NCBI GenBank assembly: GCA_002281775.1 | Contig: NCGY01000001.1 | Span: 1-64,000, forward strand | Reading direction: 5' to 3' | From: Hydrogenophilales bacterium 16-64-46 | Lineage (GTDB): Bacteria; Pseudomonadota; Gammaproteobacteria; Burkholderiales; Thiobacillaceae | DNA length: 64,000 nucleotides | Shown here: piece by piece, positions 48,792 to 57,914 of the stretch | How the letters are laid out: the number at the start of each line of letters is the position of its first letter | Position numbering within the stretch: position 1 is the stretch's first letter | Made by a program: the position numbers and the translations under genes | Notes under the pieces: generated by a model | Told to the model about the DNA's origin: nothing | The model's database searches: none | Seen by the model: the letters and a program-made list of their open reading frames with translations, nothing else

Positions 48792-49220
48792 TTAATGTAC
48801 GCCCTGTGACGCCAGCCACGCCTTGAGATTGCGCGCGTCGAGCGCGCCCGACACGCGGGCGGCTTCCTCGCCTTCACGGTACAGCACCAGGGTGGGAATG
48901 CTCTTGATGTGCGCGCGCAGCGAGAGCTTGGGATGCGCCTCGGTTTCCACCTTGGCAAAGCGCACGCGCGTGGCCATTTCGGCCGCCACCTGCTTGAAGA
49001 CCGGGGCCATCATCTTGCATGGGCCGCACCACTCGGCCCAGAAATCCACCAGAACCGGCAGGCCTGAACGCTCGACGAAACGGTCAAAGCTATCGGTGGT
49101 GAGATCGACCGGCACACCGGGCAGGAGCGGGGTGCTGCACTGGCCGCATTTGGGGCCGTCGGCGAGGCGCGTGTCGGGCACACGGTTGATGGCGAGACAG
49201 TGGGGGCAGACGAGTTCCAT
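48792..49220 (-). CDS. trxC: thioredoxin 2 with N-terminal zinc finger (TrxC type)
   Basis: This 142-residue protein starts MELVCPHCLAINRVPD, and a second pair CGQC completes a zinc site. The thioredoxin domain has FWAEWCGPCKMMAP and cis-Pro SIPTLVLY. This is the layout of TrxC, an oxidative-stress thioredoxin. The frame is open upstream of 49220, but that part has no similarity to the family. Confidence 0.9.
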   Translation of the reverse strand: MELVCPHCLAINRVPDTRLADGPKCGQCSTPLLPGVPVDLTTDSFDRFVERSGLPVLVDFWAEWCGPCKMMAPVFKQVAAEMATRVRFAKVETEAHPKLSLRAHIKSIPTLVLYREGEEAARVSGALDARNLKAWLASQGVH

Positions 49221-49293
49221 GGCGATATCCTGATGACGCAATGTCTGCCATATGGAGCCGCCCGGGCCATTTGCAAGCCCGGCCGCGCGGCAC

Positions 49294-49551
49294 TCAGCTG
49301 TTGAGTAGCGGCACCAGCTTGCCGGCGGCGTCGAGCGCCGAGGTGTCGTCGAAGCCGCCGACATGGGTGTCGCCGATGAAGACCTGCGGCACGGTGCGGC
49401 GGCCGGTTCGGGCGATCATTTCATCCTGTTTCTGCGGTTCCAGATCGATACGGATTTTTTCGATCTCGGTGACGCCACGGTTTTTCAGCAGGCGCTCTGC
49501 GGCGACGCAGTAGGGGCAGACGGCAGTGCAGTACATGACGACTTTTTGCAT
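49294..49551 (-). CDS. grxC: glutaredoxin 3 type (GrxC)
   Basis: This 85-residue glutaredoxin has the active site CPYC in MYCTAVCPYCVAAERLL, the cis-Pro motif TVPQVFIGD and the GSH-binding VGGFDD. It reduces disulfides using glutathione made by the gshAB genes in this window. It lies 13 bases after the rhodanese gene. Confidence 0.93.
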   Translation of the reverse strand: MQKVVMYCTAVCPYCVAAERLLKNRGVTEIEKIRIDLEPQKQDEMIARTGRRTVPQVFIGDTHVGGFDDTSALDAAGKLVPLLNS

Positions 49552-49564
49552 GGTGCTTTCTCGC

Positions 49565-49984
49565 TTATTTCTTTTTGGTCACCGGCAGGTTGGCGCGTTC
49601 CCACGCCAGAATGCCGCCGGCCAGGTTGTAGACGGTGGTGAACCCGGCTTTTTTCAGGATGCCACAGGCGCGTGCAGAGCGCGCGCCGCTGCGGCAGTTG
49701 ACCAGAACCGGCTTGTCCTTGTGCGCGTCGAGTTCGCCCAGCCGTTTGCCGAGCTGCCCGAGCGGAATGTGCTTGGCCTTGGGAATGTGGCCGGATTCGA
49801 ATTCGCCGGTTTCACGCACGTCGAGCACCAGCGCCTCGTCGTTGTAGAGGCGGGTGGCTTTCAGGGTGTCGGCCTGTTCGACGCCTGACAGCTTGCTGCC
49901 GACGAAGGACCACAGCAGCATGGCCCCGGACACCCCGGCCAGCGCGAGGAGCATCCAGTTTGCCTGGAGGAATTGCGTATCCAT
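49565..49984 (-). CDS. membrane-anchored rhodanese-like sulfurtransferase
   Basis: This 139-residue protein has one N-terminal helix (ANWMLLALAGVSGAMLLWSF) and a rhodanese domain with LDVRETGEFESGHIP and the active-site loop NCRSGARS. It probably moves sulfane sulfur at the membrane. The neighbours are a DUF2892 protein and GrxC, a grouping seen with sulfide or persulfide response genes. Confidence 0.87.
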   Translation of the reverse strand: MDTQFLQANWMLLALAGVSGAMLLWSFVGSKLSGVEQADTLKATRLYNDEALVLDVRETGEFESGHIPKAKHIPLGQLGKRLGELDAHKDKPVLVNCRSGARSARACGILKKAGFTTVYNLAGGILAWERANLPVTKKK

Positions 49985-49994
49985 GTGCGCCCGA

Positions 49995-50213
49995 TCAGAG
50001 ACCGCAACCCTGCTTCACACCCGCCTTCTTCAGCATCATGTCCATCGGGCAGAAGCGGGTGAAGCCGGACTGGAACAGGTTGAAGCCGACGAAGGCGGTG
50101 AACCACAGCCACGACAACTGGGTCATGTCGACACTGCCGGAAAAATGCGCCAGCGCCAGCGAGAGCATGATGAAAAATCCGGCCACGATGCGGACGATGC
50201 GTTCGATGGTCAT
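49995..50213 (-). CDS. DUF2892 (YgaP membrane-domain) protein
   Basis: This 72-residue protein has two hydrophobic helices and the pattern ERIVRIVAGFFIMLSLAL, then FQSGFTRFCPMDMMLKKAG. This is the DUF2892 domain that in E. coli YgaP is fused to a rhodanese domain. Here the two parts are separate adjacent genes, so they may act as one unit. It begins just downstream of the RND pump gene. Confidence 0.88.
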   Translation of the reverse strand: MTIERIVRIVAGFFIMLSLALAHFSGSVDMTQLSWLWFTAFVGFNLFQSGFTRFCPMDMMLKKAGVKQGCGL

Positions 50214-50232
50214 GTTGAAGCTCCTGTGAGAA

Positions 50233-53200
50233 TTATTGACGGGAAAATGTACGGTAGTTGGCGGCGTAGTACAGCACCGGGATGACGACCAGCGTCAGCA
50301 GGGTGGAGACCGCGATACCGAAGATGAGCGCAACCGCGAGGCCGGAGAAGATCGGGTCGTCGAGGATGAAAAATGCGCCCAGCATGGCGGCCAGACCGGT
50401 CAGCACAATGGGCTTGGCGCGGGTGGCGCCAGCCTGGATCACGGCTTCCTGGAAATCCATGCCGTCGCGGGTTTGCTGGTTGATGAAATCGACCAGCAGG
50501 ATGGAGTTGCGCACGATGATGCCGGCGAGCGCAATCATCCCGATCATCGAGGTGGCGGTGAACTGCGCGCCGAGCAGCGCGTGGCCGGGCATCACGCCGA
50601 TGATGGTGAGCGGGATCGGCGCCATGATGATGAGCGGCGTGAGATAGCTCTTGAACTGCGCGACCACCAGGATGTAGATCAGGATCAGGCCGACGGCGTA
50701 GGCGATGCCCATGTCGCGGAAGGTCTCGTAGGTGACCTGCCATTCGCCGTCCCATTTCAGGGCAAACCCGGCATAGGGGTCGTCGGGCTGCTGGATGAAA
50801 TACTCAGCCAGCGTGCCGCCTTCCTTGAGTTCTCGATCCTTGAGTTCGCCACGCATGCCGAACAGGCCATACAGCGGCGAATCGAGCGCACCGCCGGTGT
50901 CGCCGACGACGAAGACGACCGGCAGCAGGTCCTTGTGATAGATGGTTTTCTCACGTTCGGTGGGCATCACCTCGACCAGTTCAGAGAGCGGCACGAGGTT
51001 GCCGTCGTTGCCGCGCACGGTGAGTTTCAGCAGTTCGTCGATGCCGCTCTGCTTTTCCGGCGGCAGCGTGATGCGCACCGGAATTTCATACTTGGCCCCG
51101 CTGCCGTGGATGGGGGTGACGTTCTCGCCGGACAGGCCCATTTTCATGGCGGCGACGACATCCTTCTGCGCCACGCCGGCGACCGCCGCCTTGTTCTGCA
51201 ACACGCGCAGCACAAAGCGCTGGGCGTCGTCCTCGACGGTGTCGTCGATGGCGACGATGCCGTCGGTTTTCTCGAATACGCCGCGCACCTGTTTGGCGAC
51301 GGTGATCTGCGCGTCGTAGTCGGGGCCGTAGATTTCGGCGACGATAGGCGACATCACCGGCGGCCCGGGCGGCACTTCAACCACCTTGACGTCGGCCCCG
51401 TGTTTGTTGGCGATGACTTCGACCACCGGGCGGATTGCCTGCGCGATGTCGTGGCTCTTGCGGTCACGTTCGTGCTTGTCGACAAGATTGACCTGAAGAT
51501 CACCGACTTCGGGGCCGCTGCGCAGGTAATACTGCCGCACCAGACCGTTGAAGTTGATCGGCGCGGCAGTGCCGGCGTAGGCCTGGTAGTCGGTGACTTC
51601 CGGTACCTTTGCCACGGCTTCGCCCATTTCGGCGAGTACCTGCGCGGTTTTTTCCAGCGGTGTGCCCACCGGCATGTCGACGATGATCTGGAACTCCGAC
51701 TTGTTGTCGAACGGCAGCATCTTGAGGATGACCAGCTGCACCACCGGCAGCGCAACCGAAATCAGGATCGCGGCACCGATGCCCAGCCAGAGTTTGCGCC
51801 TTGCACCTTTGCCAGCCTCGCCGCGCAGGAAGGGTGTGAGGCGGGCACGAAACAGCTTGAGCAGCTTGTCGTTGCCCGCTTCGGCGTGGCCATGCGCGCC
51901 TTGCTTGATGAGCTTGAGCGCCAGCCAGGGCGTGACGATGAAGGCGATCGCCAGCGAAATGACCATGCCGATCGAGGCATTGATCGGGATCGGGCTCATG
52001 TACGGGCCCATCAGGCCGGAGACGAACGCCATCGGCAGGAGCGCGGCGATGACGGTGAGCGTGGCGAGGATGGTCGGGCCGCCCACTTCGTCCACCGCGC
52101 GCGGGATGATGGCTTCGAGTCCGTCGTGATCCAGCCCCATCCTGCGGTGGATGTTTTCCACGACGACGATGGCGTCGTCGACCAGGATGCCGATGGAGAA
52201 GATGAGCGCGAACAGCGACACGCGGTTTAGCGTGAAGCCCCACGCCCACGACGCGAAGAGGGTGGCGGCAAGCGTCAGCAGCACCGCCGCGCCGACGATC
52301 AGCGCTTCGCGGCGACCGATGGCGAACAGCACCAGGAGCACCACCGAGGCGGTGGCAAAGATCAGCTTCTGGATCAGCTTCTTGGCCTTGTCGTCGGCGG
52401 TGGCACCGTAGTTTCGGGTGACACTGACTTCCACGCCTTCGGGCAGCACGCTGTTTTCCAGCGCCTGGACGCGGGCGATCACTTTCTCGGCGACATCGAC
52501 AGCGTTTTCGCCGGGTTTCTTGGATACCGCGAGAGTGACGGCAGGGTAGGTCTGGCCGACGCCGGGCTGGTCCGCGCCACCGGCACCGGGGCCATACCAG
52601 ACGTAGCGCGCTGGCTGGTCGGGGCCGGCGACAACGGTGGCGACGTCGTTCATGTACACCGGGCGGCCTTGCGACACGCCGACGACCAGCTGTTTCACGT
52701 CGGCCGCGCCGGTGAGGAAGGTGCCGGTCTGGACGAGGATTTCCTGGTTGTTGGACACCAGTGTGCCCGACGGCTGGGCGGCGTTGGACACCTGCAGCGC
52801 GTCGCGGATGTCCTTGGCCGTCACGCCGAAGGCCGCCATGCGTTCGGGGTCCATCATCACCCGTACGGCGCGGCCGGGGCCGCCGACGGTGGTGACTTCG
52901 CGCGTGCCGGCGATGCGCTTGAGCTCGATCTCGGCGGCGTGTGCCGCCTGTTCGAGTTCGTACGCCCCGCGTGCCGGGTCGCGCGTCCACAGGGTGACGG
53001 TGACGATGGGCACATCGTCGATGCCGAGCGGCTTGATGATGGGCTCGCCGACGCCGAGTTCGGGTGACACCCAGTCACGGTTGGCCTGGATCGTGTCGTA
53101 CAGCCGCACCAGCGCCTGCGTGCGGTCCTGGCCCACCAGGTATTGCACGGTCAGCACCGCCATGCCGGGTTTGGACACGGAGTAGATGTGCTCGATACCG

Positions 53201-53433
53201 GCGATCTGCGACAGCACCTGCTCGGCTGGTGTGGCCACCAGCGCCTCAACGTCCTTGGCCGACGCGCCCGGGAAGGGGATGAACACGTTGGCCATGGTCA
53301 CGTTGATCTGTGGCTCTTCCTCACGCGGCGTGACGAGGATGGCGAACAGGCCCAGTAGCGCCGCGATCAGCGCGATCAGCGGCGTGAGCTGGGAAGTGAG
53401 GAAGAAGCGGGCGATGCGTCCGGAGGGTCCCAT
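50233..53433 (-). CDS. RND efflux transporter permease
   Basis: This 1066-residue RND protein has twelve-helix organisation and the helix 4 motif SLFALIFSIGILVDDAIVVV with paired aspartates for proton relay. It carries two large periplasmic loops. Substrate type cannot be read from sequence; it is not obviously a CzcA-type metal pump, nor clearly AcrB-type. It is paired with the periplasmic adaptor gene upstream. No outer-membrane channel gene is nearby. Confidence 0.9.
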   Translation of the reverse strand: MGPSGRIARFFLTSQLTPLIALIAALLGLFAILVTPREEEPQINVTMANVFIPFPGASAKDVEALVATPAEQVLSQIAGIEHIYSVSKPGMAVLTVQYLVGQDRTQALVRLYDTIQANRDWVSPELGVGEPIIKPLGIDDVPIVTVTLWTRDPARGAYELEQAAHAAEIELKRIAGTREVTTVGGPGRAVRVMMDPERMAAFGVTAKDIRDALQVSNAAQPSGTLVSNNQEILVQTGTFLTGAADVKQLVVGVSQGRPVYMNDVATVVAGPDQPARYVWYGPGAGGADQPGVGQTYPAVTLAVSKKPGENAVDVAEKVIARVQALENSVLPEGVEVSVTRNYGATADDKAKKLIQKLIFATASVVLLVLFAIGRREALIVGAAVLLTLAATLFASWAWGFTLNRVSLFALIFSIGILVDDAIVVVENIHRRMGLDHDGLEAIIPRAVDEVGGPTILATLTVIAALLPMAFVSGLMGPYMSPIPINASIGMVISLAIAFIVTPWLALKLIKQGAHGHAEAGNDKLLKLFRARLTPFLRGEAGKGARRKLWLGIGAAILISVALPVVQLVILKMLPFDNKSEFQIIVDMPVGTPLEKTAQVLAEMGEAVAKVPEVTDYQAYAGTAAPINFNGLVRQYYLRSGPEVGDLQVNLVDKHERDRKSHDIAQAIRPVVEVIANKHGADVKVVEVPPGPPVMSPIVAEIYGPDYDAQITVAKQVRGVFEKTDGIVAIDDTVEDDAQRFVLRVLQNKAAVAGVAQKDVVAAMKMGLSGENVTPIHGSGAKYEIPVRITLPPEKQSGIDELLKLTVRGNDGNLVPLSELVEVMPTEREKTIYHKDLLPVVFVVGDTGGALDSPLYGLFGMRGELKDRELKEGGTLAEYFIQQPDDPYAGFALKWDGEWQVTYETFRDMGIAYAVGLILIYILVVAQFKSYLTPLIIMAPIPLTIIGVMPGHALLGAQFTATSMIGMIALAGIIVRNSILLVDFINQQTRDGMDFQEAVIQAGATRAKPIVLTGLAAMLGAFFILDDPIFSGLAVALIFGIAVSTLLTLVVIPVLYYAANYRTFSRQ

Positions 53434-53445
53434 GCGCGTCCCCGA

Positions 53446-54492
53446 TTATGGCTTGGCGGCGTTGGCGGCGCGCTTGGCGTAGATGCCTGCCTTCACCGGA
53501 TCGAGCGCGATCGTCTCACCCGGGTTCAGGCCGGCCAGCACTTCGACCCGGCCGCGCGCGTCCGGCGTGCCCAGGCGCAATTGCCGCAGGCTGACCTTGT
53601 CCTTGTCGACCACGTAGACGGCGGTGATTTCGGAACGGCGCACCACGGCGCTGGCGGGTATGACGAGCTTGCGCGCGCTTCCTACCGAGAAATGCGCACG
53701 GGCGAACATGCCGGGGATCACGCCTTCGAGATTGTCTGGCAGCTCGATGCGCACCTTGACGGTGTGGGTTGCGCTGTCGGCCGAGGGCAGCACGGTCACG
53801 CCAGTGGCGTCGATCCATTTGTTGAGCGAGGGGATTTCAACCGAAACACGCGGCGCGGCTTTCACCTCGGCGAGCTTGTACTGCGGGATGTTGGCGATGA
53901 CGCGCATGTCTTTGGGGTCAAAGCCGGTCATCAGCGGCTTGCCGGGCGTGACCGTTTCGCCGACCTCCACATGGCGGGCGGCGACGACGCCGGAGAAGGG
54001 CGCGACGATGGTGGTGTAGCTCGACAGGGCGGCAGACTGGCCGACCCCCGCGCGGGCGGCGCGGGCCGCAGCCTCGGCCGCGCGAAATTCCGAGGTGGCG
54101 CGATCAAGCGCAGCCTGGCTGATGAATTTTTGCTGGAACAGCTGCTGCTGGCGTTCGTAGTTGGCGCGGGCGTTGGCCAGGTTGGCGGCAGCCTGGGCGA
54201 CCTGCGCCTGGCTGCCGGCGACAGCCGCGCCGAGTTCCTGTGCCGACAGGCGAACAATGACCGTGCCTGATTTCACGTAATCGCCCGCGTCAAAGTTCAC
54301 CGCCGATACCCGGCCGGAGACTTGTGCTGCGACGGTTGACTGTTTGACCGCTTCGACCGAGGCTTCAGACGAATAGGCCGTATCTGTGACCTGATACTGG
54401 ACAGGCGCGACAGCAAAAGGCAGGGCAGCCCAGGCTGAGGGCGCGGCGAGGACGAGACTGGCGAGCAGGCGGGCAGGGGTCAGCACGGGCAC
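53446..54492 (-). CDS. RND efflux periplasmic adaptor (HlyD/MFP family)
   Basis: This 348-residue adaptor has a signal peptide ending near WAALPF, a lipoyl/barrel-sandwich region (VAAQVSGRVSAVNFDAGDYV), an alpha-hairpin rich in Ala/Gln and a beta-barrel domain. It links the RND permease to an outer-membrane channel. A perfect 16-base palindrome lies 19-34 bases before its start codon, so the pair is probably repressed by a dimeric regulator. ArsR is encoded just upstream on the same strand. Confidence 0.9.
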   Translation of the reverse strand: MPVLTPARLLASLVLAAPSAWAALPFAVAPVQYQVTDTAYSSEASVEAVKQSTVAAQVSGRVSAVNFDAGDYVKSGTVIVRLSAQELGAAVAGSQAQVAQAAANLANARANYERQQQLFQQKFISQAALDRATSEFRAAEAAARAARAGVGQSAALSSYTTIVAPFSGVVAARHVEVGETVTPGKPLMTGFDPKDMRVIANIPQYKLAEVKAAPRVSVEIPSLNKWIDATGVTVLPSADSATHTVKVRIELPDNLEGVIPGMFARAHFSVGSARKLVIPASAVVRRSEITAVYVVDKDKVSLRQLRLGTPDARGRVEVLAGLNPGETIALDPVKAGIYAKRAANAAKP

Positions 54493-54510
54493 ATCTCCAA
54501 AAAATCGTTC

Positions 54511-54526
54511 ATTAGAATATTCTAAT
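54511..54526. promoter_or_regulatory. 16-bp palindromic operator ahead of the efflux genes
   Basis: ATTAGAATATTCTAAT is a perfect palindrome 19-34 bases upstream of the adaptor start. A similar site, 13 of 16 bases identical, lies at 55088-55103 ahead of arsR and gpmI. The TA-rich shape fits ArsR/BigR operators. Binding by the local ArsR is inferred. Confidence 0.6.
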
Positions 54527-54657
54527 TTATTATTTCAATCAAGCGCTTGTGCGCTGATTCTGGCGTGCGGAGGGATGTTCAGGCGCGAGTATGCCGCAGC
54601 ATGACGCTGCAAGCCATCCCGCCCGCCTGTCAGTCGGGCGGGGGAGGCAGGAGAGCC

Positions 54658-54987
54658 TTACTTGGAAAAACCGCAGAAGACGTCGCGCATCATGCCCAGC
54701 AGTTTGAGCGTGCGCGTGTCACCCACGCGGTAATAGACGCGGTTGGCGTCCTTGCGGGTGCGCAGGACGCCCTTGTCGCGCAGGATGGCGAGATGCTGGG
54801 AGATATTGCTCTGCGAGGTGCCGACGTTGTCGACGATGTCCTGCACGCTGACCTCCTTGTCGCCCAGTACGCACAGGATTTTCAGGCGCAACGGATGGGA
54901 CATGGCCTTCATCGCGCGTGAGGCCTGCTCGATATGTTCGTCCTTGTCCAGGAGATCCACTGCGTCCCAGTCTGCAGACATGTTCAT
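54658..54987 (-). CDS. ArsR-family regulator, SqrR/BigR-like cysteine pair
   Basis: This 109-residue winged-helix repressor has the HTH segment VGTSQSNISQHLAILRDKGV and wing TRKDANRVYYRV. Cysteines are at residues 39 (RLKILCVLGD) and 105 (RDVFCGF), the same separation as Cys41/Cys107 in the persulfide sensor SqrR. It lacks the ELCVC-type ArsR metal site. It probably responds to sulfane sulfur and controls the RND genes and possibly the DUF2892/rhodanese genes. The start ATG at 54987 or 54981 is chosen from the conserved N-terminus. Confidence 0.83.
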   Translation of the reverse strand: MNMSADWDAVDLLDKDEHIEQASRAMKAMSHPLRLKILCVLGDKEVSVQDIVDNVGTSQSNISQHLAILRDKGVLRTRKDANRVYYRVGDTRTLKLLGMMRDVFCGFSK

Positions 54988-55087
54988 TACCCCGATCCTG
55001 TTCGTGTAGTACCCTCTCGATCGACGTTTTCCTGATTGCCGGTCCGTGTCGAGCGGGAAGGAAATGTAGATTAGCAATCACGCATAT

Positions 55088-55103
55088 ATTAAAATATTCC
55101 CAT
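55088..55103. promoter_or_regulatory. degenerate ArsR-type operator between arsR and gpmI
   Basis: ATTAAAATATTCCCAT differs from the palindrome at 54511-54526 at three positions. It lies 101-116 bases before the arsR start on the minus strand and 31-46 bases before the gpmI ATG. It could serve autoregulation of arsR or influence gpmI. Confidence 0.4.
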
Positions 55104-55133
55104 AAAAACGCTTCGGGACATACACATTTTTTC

Positions 55134-56675
55134 ATGAAGACCTTGCCGGTTCTCCTCATCATCCTCGACGGTTTCGGCTGCCGCGCCGAACGCGAAGACA
55201 ACGCGATCGCGCAGGCCAGCAAGCCCAATTTCGACCGATTCTGGAAGGGCAACCCGCATACCCTGATCCATGCTTCGGAAATGGAGGTCGGGCTGCCGCG
55301 AGGCCAGATGGGCAATTCCGAGGTCGGGCACCTCAACATCGGTGCCGGCAGGGTGGTTTACCAGGAGTTCACGCGCATTGATCGCGCCATTGAGTCGGGT
55401 TTTTTCTACACCAATCCGGCACTGCTCAATGCCGTGCATCTGGCGCGAGACAACGGCAAGACGCTGCATCTCTTCGGCCTTTTGTCAGATGGCGGGGTGC
55501 ACAGCCACGAATCGCATTTCCACGCCATGCTCGAACTGGCGCGCCGCGAGGGACTGCGCAAGGTTTGTCTGCACGTTTTCCTGGATGGCCGGGACACGCC
55601 ACCGAAAAGTGCGGAAATCTACCTCAAGCGCCTGTCGGACAAGATTGCCGAAACCGGTATCGGGCACATCGCCACGATGATAGGCCGCTACTTCGCGATG
55701 GACCGCGACCGCCGCTGGCAACGGGTCAAGGCCGCCTATGACTTGCTCACCCTGGGGCGGACAGAATTCTGGGCAGAAACGCCACTGTCGGGTCTGGAAG
55801 CGGCCTATGCCCGCGGCGAAAGCGACGAGTTCGTCAAGGCCACTGCGATCCTGCCACCCGACGGCAAGCCGGTGACCATGGAGGATGGCGACTCGGTCGT
55901 GTTCCTGAATTTCCGCTCCGACCGCGCCCGTCAGCTCTCGCGCCCGTTCATCGAACCCGATTTCGCCGAGTTCGAACGGGAGGTGACGCCCAGGCTCGCC
56001 ACCTACTGCACCCTGACGGGCTACAGCGACGACTTCGACGTGTCGGTGGCCTTCCCGCCCGAGCGCATCAAGAACGGCCTGGGCGAATACGTCGCCAACC
56101 TCGGCTTGCGCCAGCTGCGTATCGCCGAAACCGAGAAGTATCCGCACGTCACCTTCTTCTTCAACGGCGGCGAGGAAATTTCCTTCCCCGGTGAAGACCG
56201 CGTGCTGGTGCCTTCGCCCGATGTGGCCACGTATGACCTCAAACCCGAGATGAGCGCGTTCGAGGTCACCGACAAGCTGCTCGCCGCTATCAATAGCAAG
56301 CAGTACAACCTCATCATCTGCAATTACGCCAACCCCGACATGGTCGGGCATACCGGCGATCTCAAGGCCGCGATCAAGGCCATCGAAACCGTGGATACCT
56401 GCCTGGGTAAAGTGGTCGAGGCGCAACTGGCCAATGGCGGCGAACTTCTGGTGACTGCCGACCATGGCAACGCGGAGATGATGCGTGACGTGGAAACCCA
56501 CCAGGCGCACACGGCGCACACCATGAATCTGGTCCCCCTGATCTACATCGGACGCCGCCGCGCCACGCTGGCTGATACCGGTGCGCTGGAGGACATCAGC
56601 CCCACCCTCCTCAAGATGATGGGCCTGCCGCAGCCGCCCGAAATGACGGGCGAGTCGCTGGTCCATTTCGAATAG
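55134..56675 (+). CDS. gpmI: 2,3-bisphosphoglycerate-independent phosphoglycerate mutase
   Basis: This 513-residue enzyme has the metal-binding ILDGFG (Asp12) and catalytic Ser62 in MGNSEVGHLNIG, as in GpmI. It interconverts 3- and 2-phosphoglycerate using two Mn2+ ions. The ATG at 55134 is preferred; the frame is open upstream across arsR but without similarity. It leads the gpmI-envC-ctpA operon. Confidence 0.95.
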   Translation: MKTLPVLLIILDGFGCRAEREDNAIAQASKPNFDRFWKGNPHTLIHASEMEVGLPRGQMGNSEVGHLNIGAGRVVYQEFTRIDRAIESGFFYTNPALLNAVHLARDNGKTLHLFGLLSDGGVHSHESHFHAMLELARREGLRKVCLHVFLDGRDTPPKSAEIYLKRLSDKIAETGIGHIATMIGRYFAMDRDRRWQRVKAAYDLLTLGRTEFWAETPLSGLEAAYARGESDEFVKATAILPPDGKPVTMEDGDSVVFLNFRSDRARQLSRPFIEPDFAEFEREVTPRLATYCTLTGYSDDFDVSVAFPPERIKNGLGEYVANLGLRQLRIAETEKYPHVTFFFNGGEEISFPGEDRVLVPSPDVATYDLKPEMSAFEVTDKLLAAINSKQYNLIICNYANPDMVGHTGDLKAAIKAIETVDTCLGKVVEAQLANGGELLVTADHGNAEMMRDVETHQAHTAHTMNLVPLIYIGRRRATLADTGALEDISPTLLKMMGLPQPPEMTGESLVHFE

Positions 56676-56676
56676 G

Positions 56677-57912
56677 GTGAAGGCCCGGTCCTGGTTCGTC
56701 GCGCTTGCCCTATTTGCGCCGCTGGTCGCAGGGGCGAACCAGGCGGAGCGCAAGCAAACCGAACTGGATGCGCTGAAATCCCGCCTGCAAACACTGCAGA
56801 AGGAATTCCAGGCAACACAGTCGCAACGCCGCGAAGCGACAGACGAACTGAAGTCCACTGAACAGGCGGTGAGTGCGGGGCTGCGTCAACTGCGCCAGCT
56901 CGACGGTGAACGCCAGCAAACCGAAAGCACGCTGGAGGCGTTGAAGCGCCAGATACAAAGCGTGTCTGCGCACATTGAGTCAGAACAGGCACGTCTGGCC
57001 CGTACCCTCAAAAGCAGCCACCTGCGGGGTGAAGGCGATGCATTGAAGCGCATCCTGAACGGCACGGATCCCAACCAGACGGCGCGCGATTTGCGCTATC
57101 TCGCTGCGCTCTCACGTGCGCAACAGGCACAGGTGGGGCAACTTCGCGCTGATCTTGCCCGTCTCGCCGAACTGGAGCAGCAGGCGCAAGAAAAGACCGA
57201 CGCGCTGCAACGCCTGCGCACCGCACAGGCCGCAGAACAGGAAAAGCTGATCAGCGAACGGCGTGCGCGTGAAGCGGTGCTTCAGAAATTGTCTGTGCAG
57301 ATCCGGCAGCAGAGACGGGAAATCGAAACGCTGAAGCGCGATGAGCGTGCGCTGACGCAACTGGTGCAACGATTGAACCGGATCATGGCCGAACAGGCTG
57401 CGCGAGCCGCCCAGAAGGCCCGGGAAGCGCGCAAGGTTGACAAGGAACCTGACGGGCGTCCACGCAAGCCTGTAGGGGTGAATACCGCGACACCCGAGGC
57501 ATTCCAGGCTGACCGGCCCTTCTCCCGCTTGAAAGGCAGCTTGAGGCTGCCTGTGGCCGGGGAACTCATGAATCGCTTTGGGGCTCCGAGAGAAGGCGGT
57601 GGGGTGAGCTGGAAAGGCCTGTTCATCCGCGCCGGTCAAGGGACTGCGGTCAAGGCGATCGCAGCAGGCCAGGTGGTGTTTTCAGACTGGTTGCGCGGCT
57701 TCGGCAACCTCATCATCGTTGATCACGGCGAGGGCTATATGAGCCTATACAGCAATAATGAAAGTCTGTATAAGCAGGTGGGCGAGCGGGTCCGGCCCGG
57801 CGATGCCCTGGCCTCCGTGGGCAACAGCGGTGGACAGCCTGATACCGGTCTGTATTTTGAAATGCGGCACCAAAGCCGCCCTGTGAACCCCATGCTGTGG
57901 GTGAAGAAGTGA
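56677..57912 (+). CDS. envC: murein hydrolase activator EnvC
   Basis: This 411-residue protein has a signal peptide (ALFAPLVAGANQ), coiled coil at about 25-250 and a C-terminal LytM domain. The domain is degenerate: the usual HxH zinc motif is replaced in TGLYFEMRHQ, as in EnvC activators that switch on amidases at the septum. The GTG start at 56677 is one base after the gpmI stop. Confidence 0.92.
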   Translation: MKARSWFVALALFAPLVAGANQAERKQTELDALKSRLQTLQKEFQATQSQRREATDELKSTEQAVSAGLRQLRQLDGERQQTESTLEALKRQIQSVSAHIESEQARLARTLKSSHLRGEGDALKRILNGTDPNQTARDLRYLAALSRAQQAQVGQLRADLARLAELEQQAQEKTDALQRLRTAQAAEQEKLISERRAREAVLQKLSVQIRQQRREIETLKRDERALTQLVQRLNRIMAEQAARAAQKAREARKVDKEPDGRPRKPVGVNTATPEAFQADRPFSRLKGSLRLPVAGELMNRFGAPREGGGVSWKGLFIRAGQGTAVKAIAAGQVVFSDWLRGFGNLIIVDHGEGYMSLYSNNESLYKQVGERVRPGDALASVGNSGGQPDTGLYFEMRHQSRPVNPMLWVKK

Positions 57913-57914
57913 AC

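Noticed and set aside
50236..52230. Long plus-strand open frame opposite the RND pump.
   Set aside because: The pump on the minus strand has clear family motifs; the opposite frame is low-complexity and Asp/His-rich.
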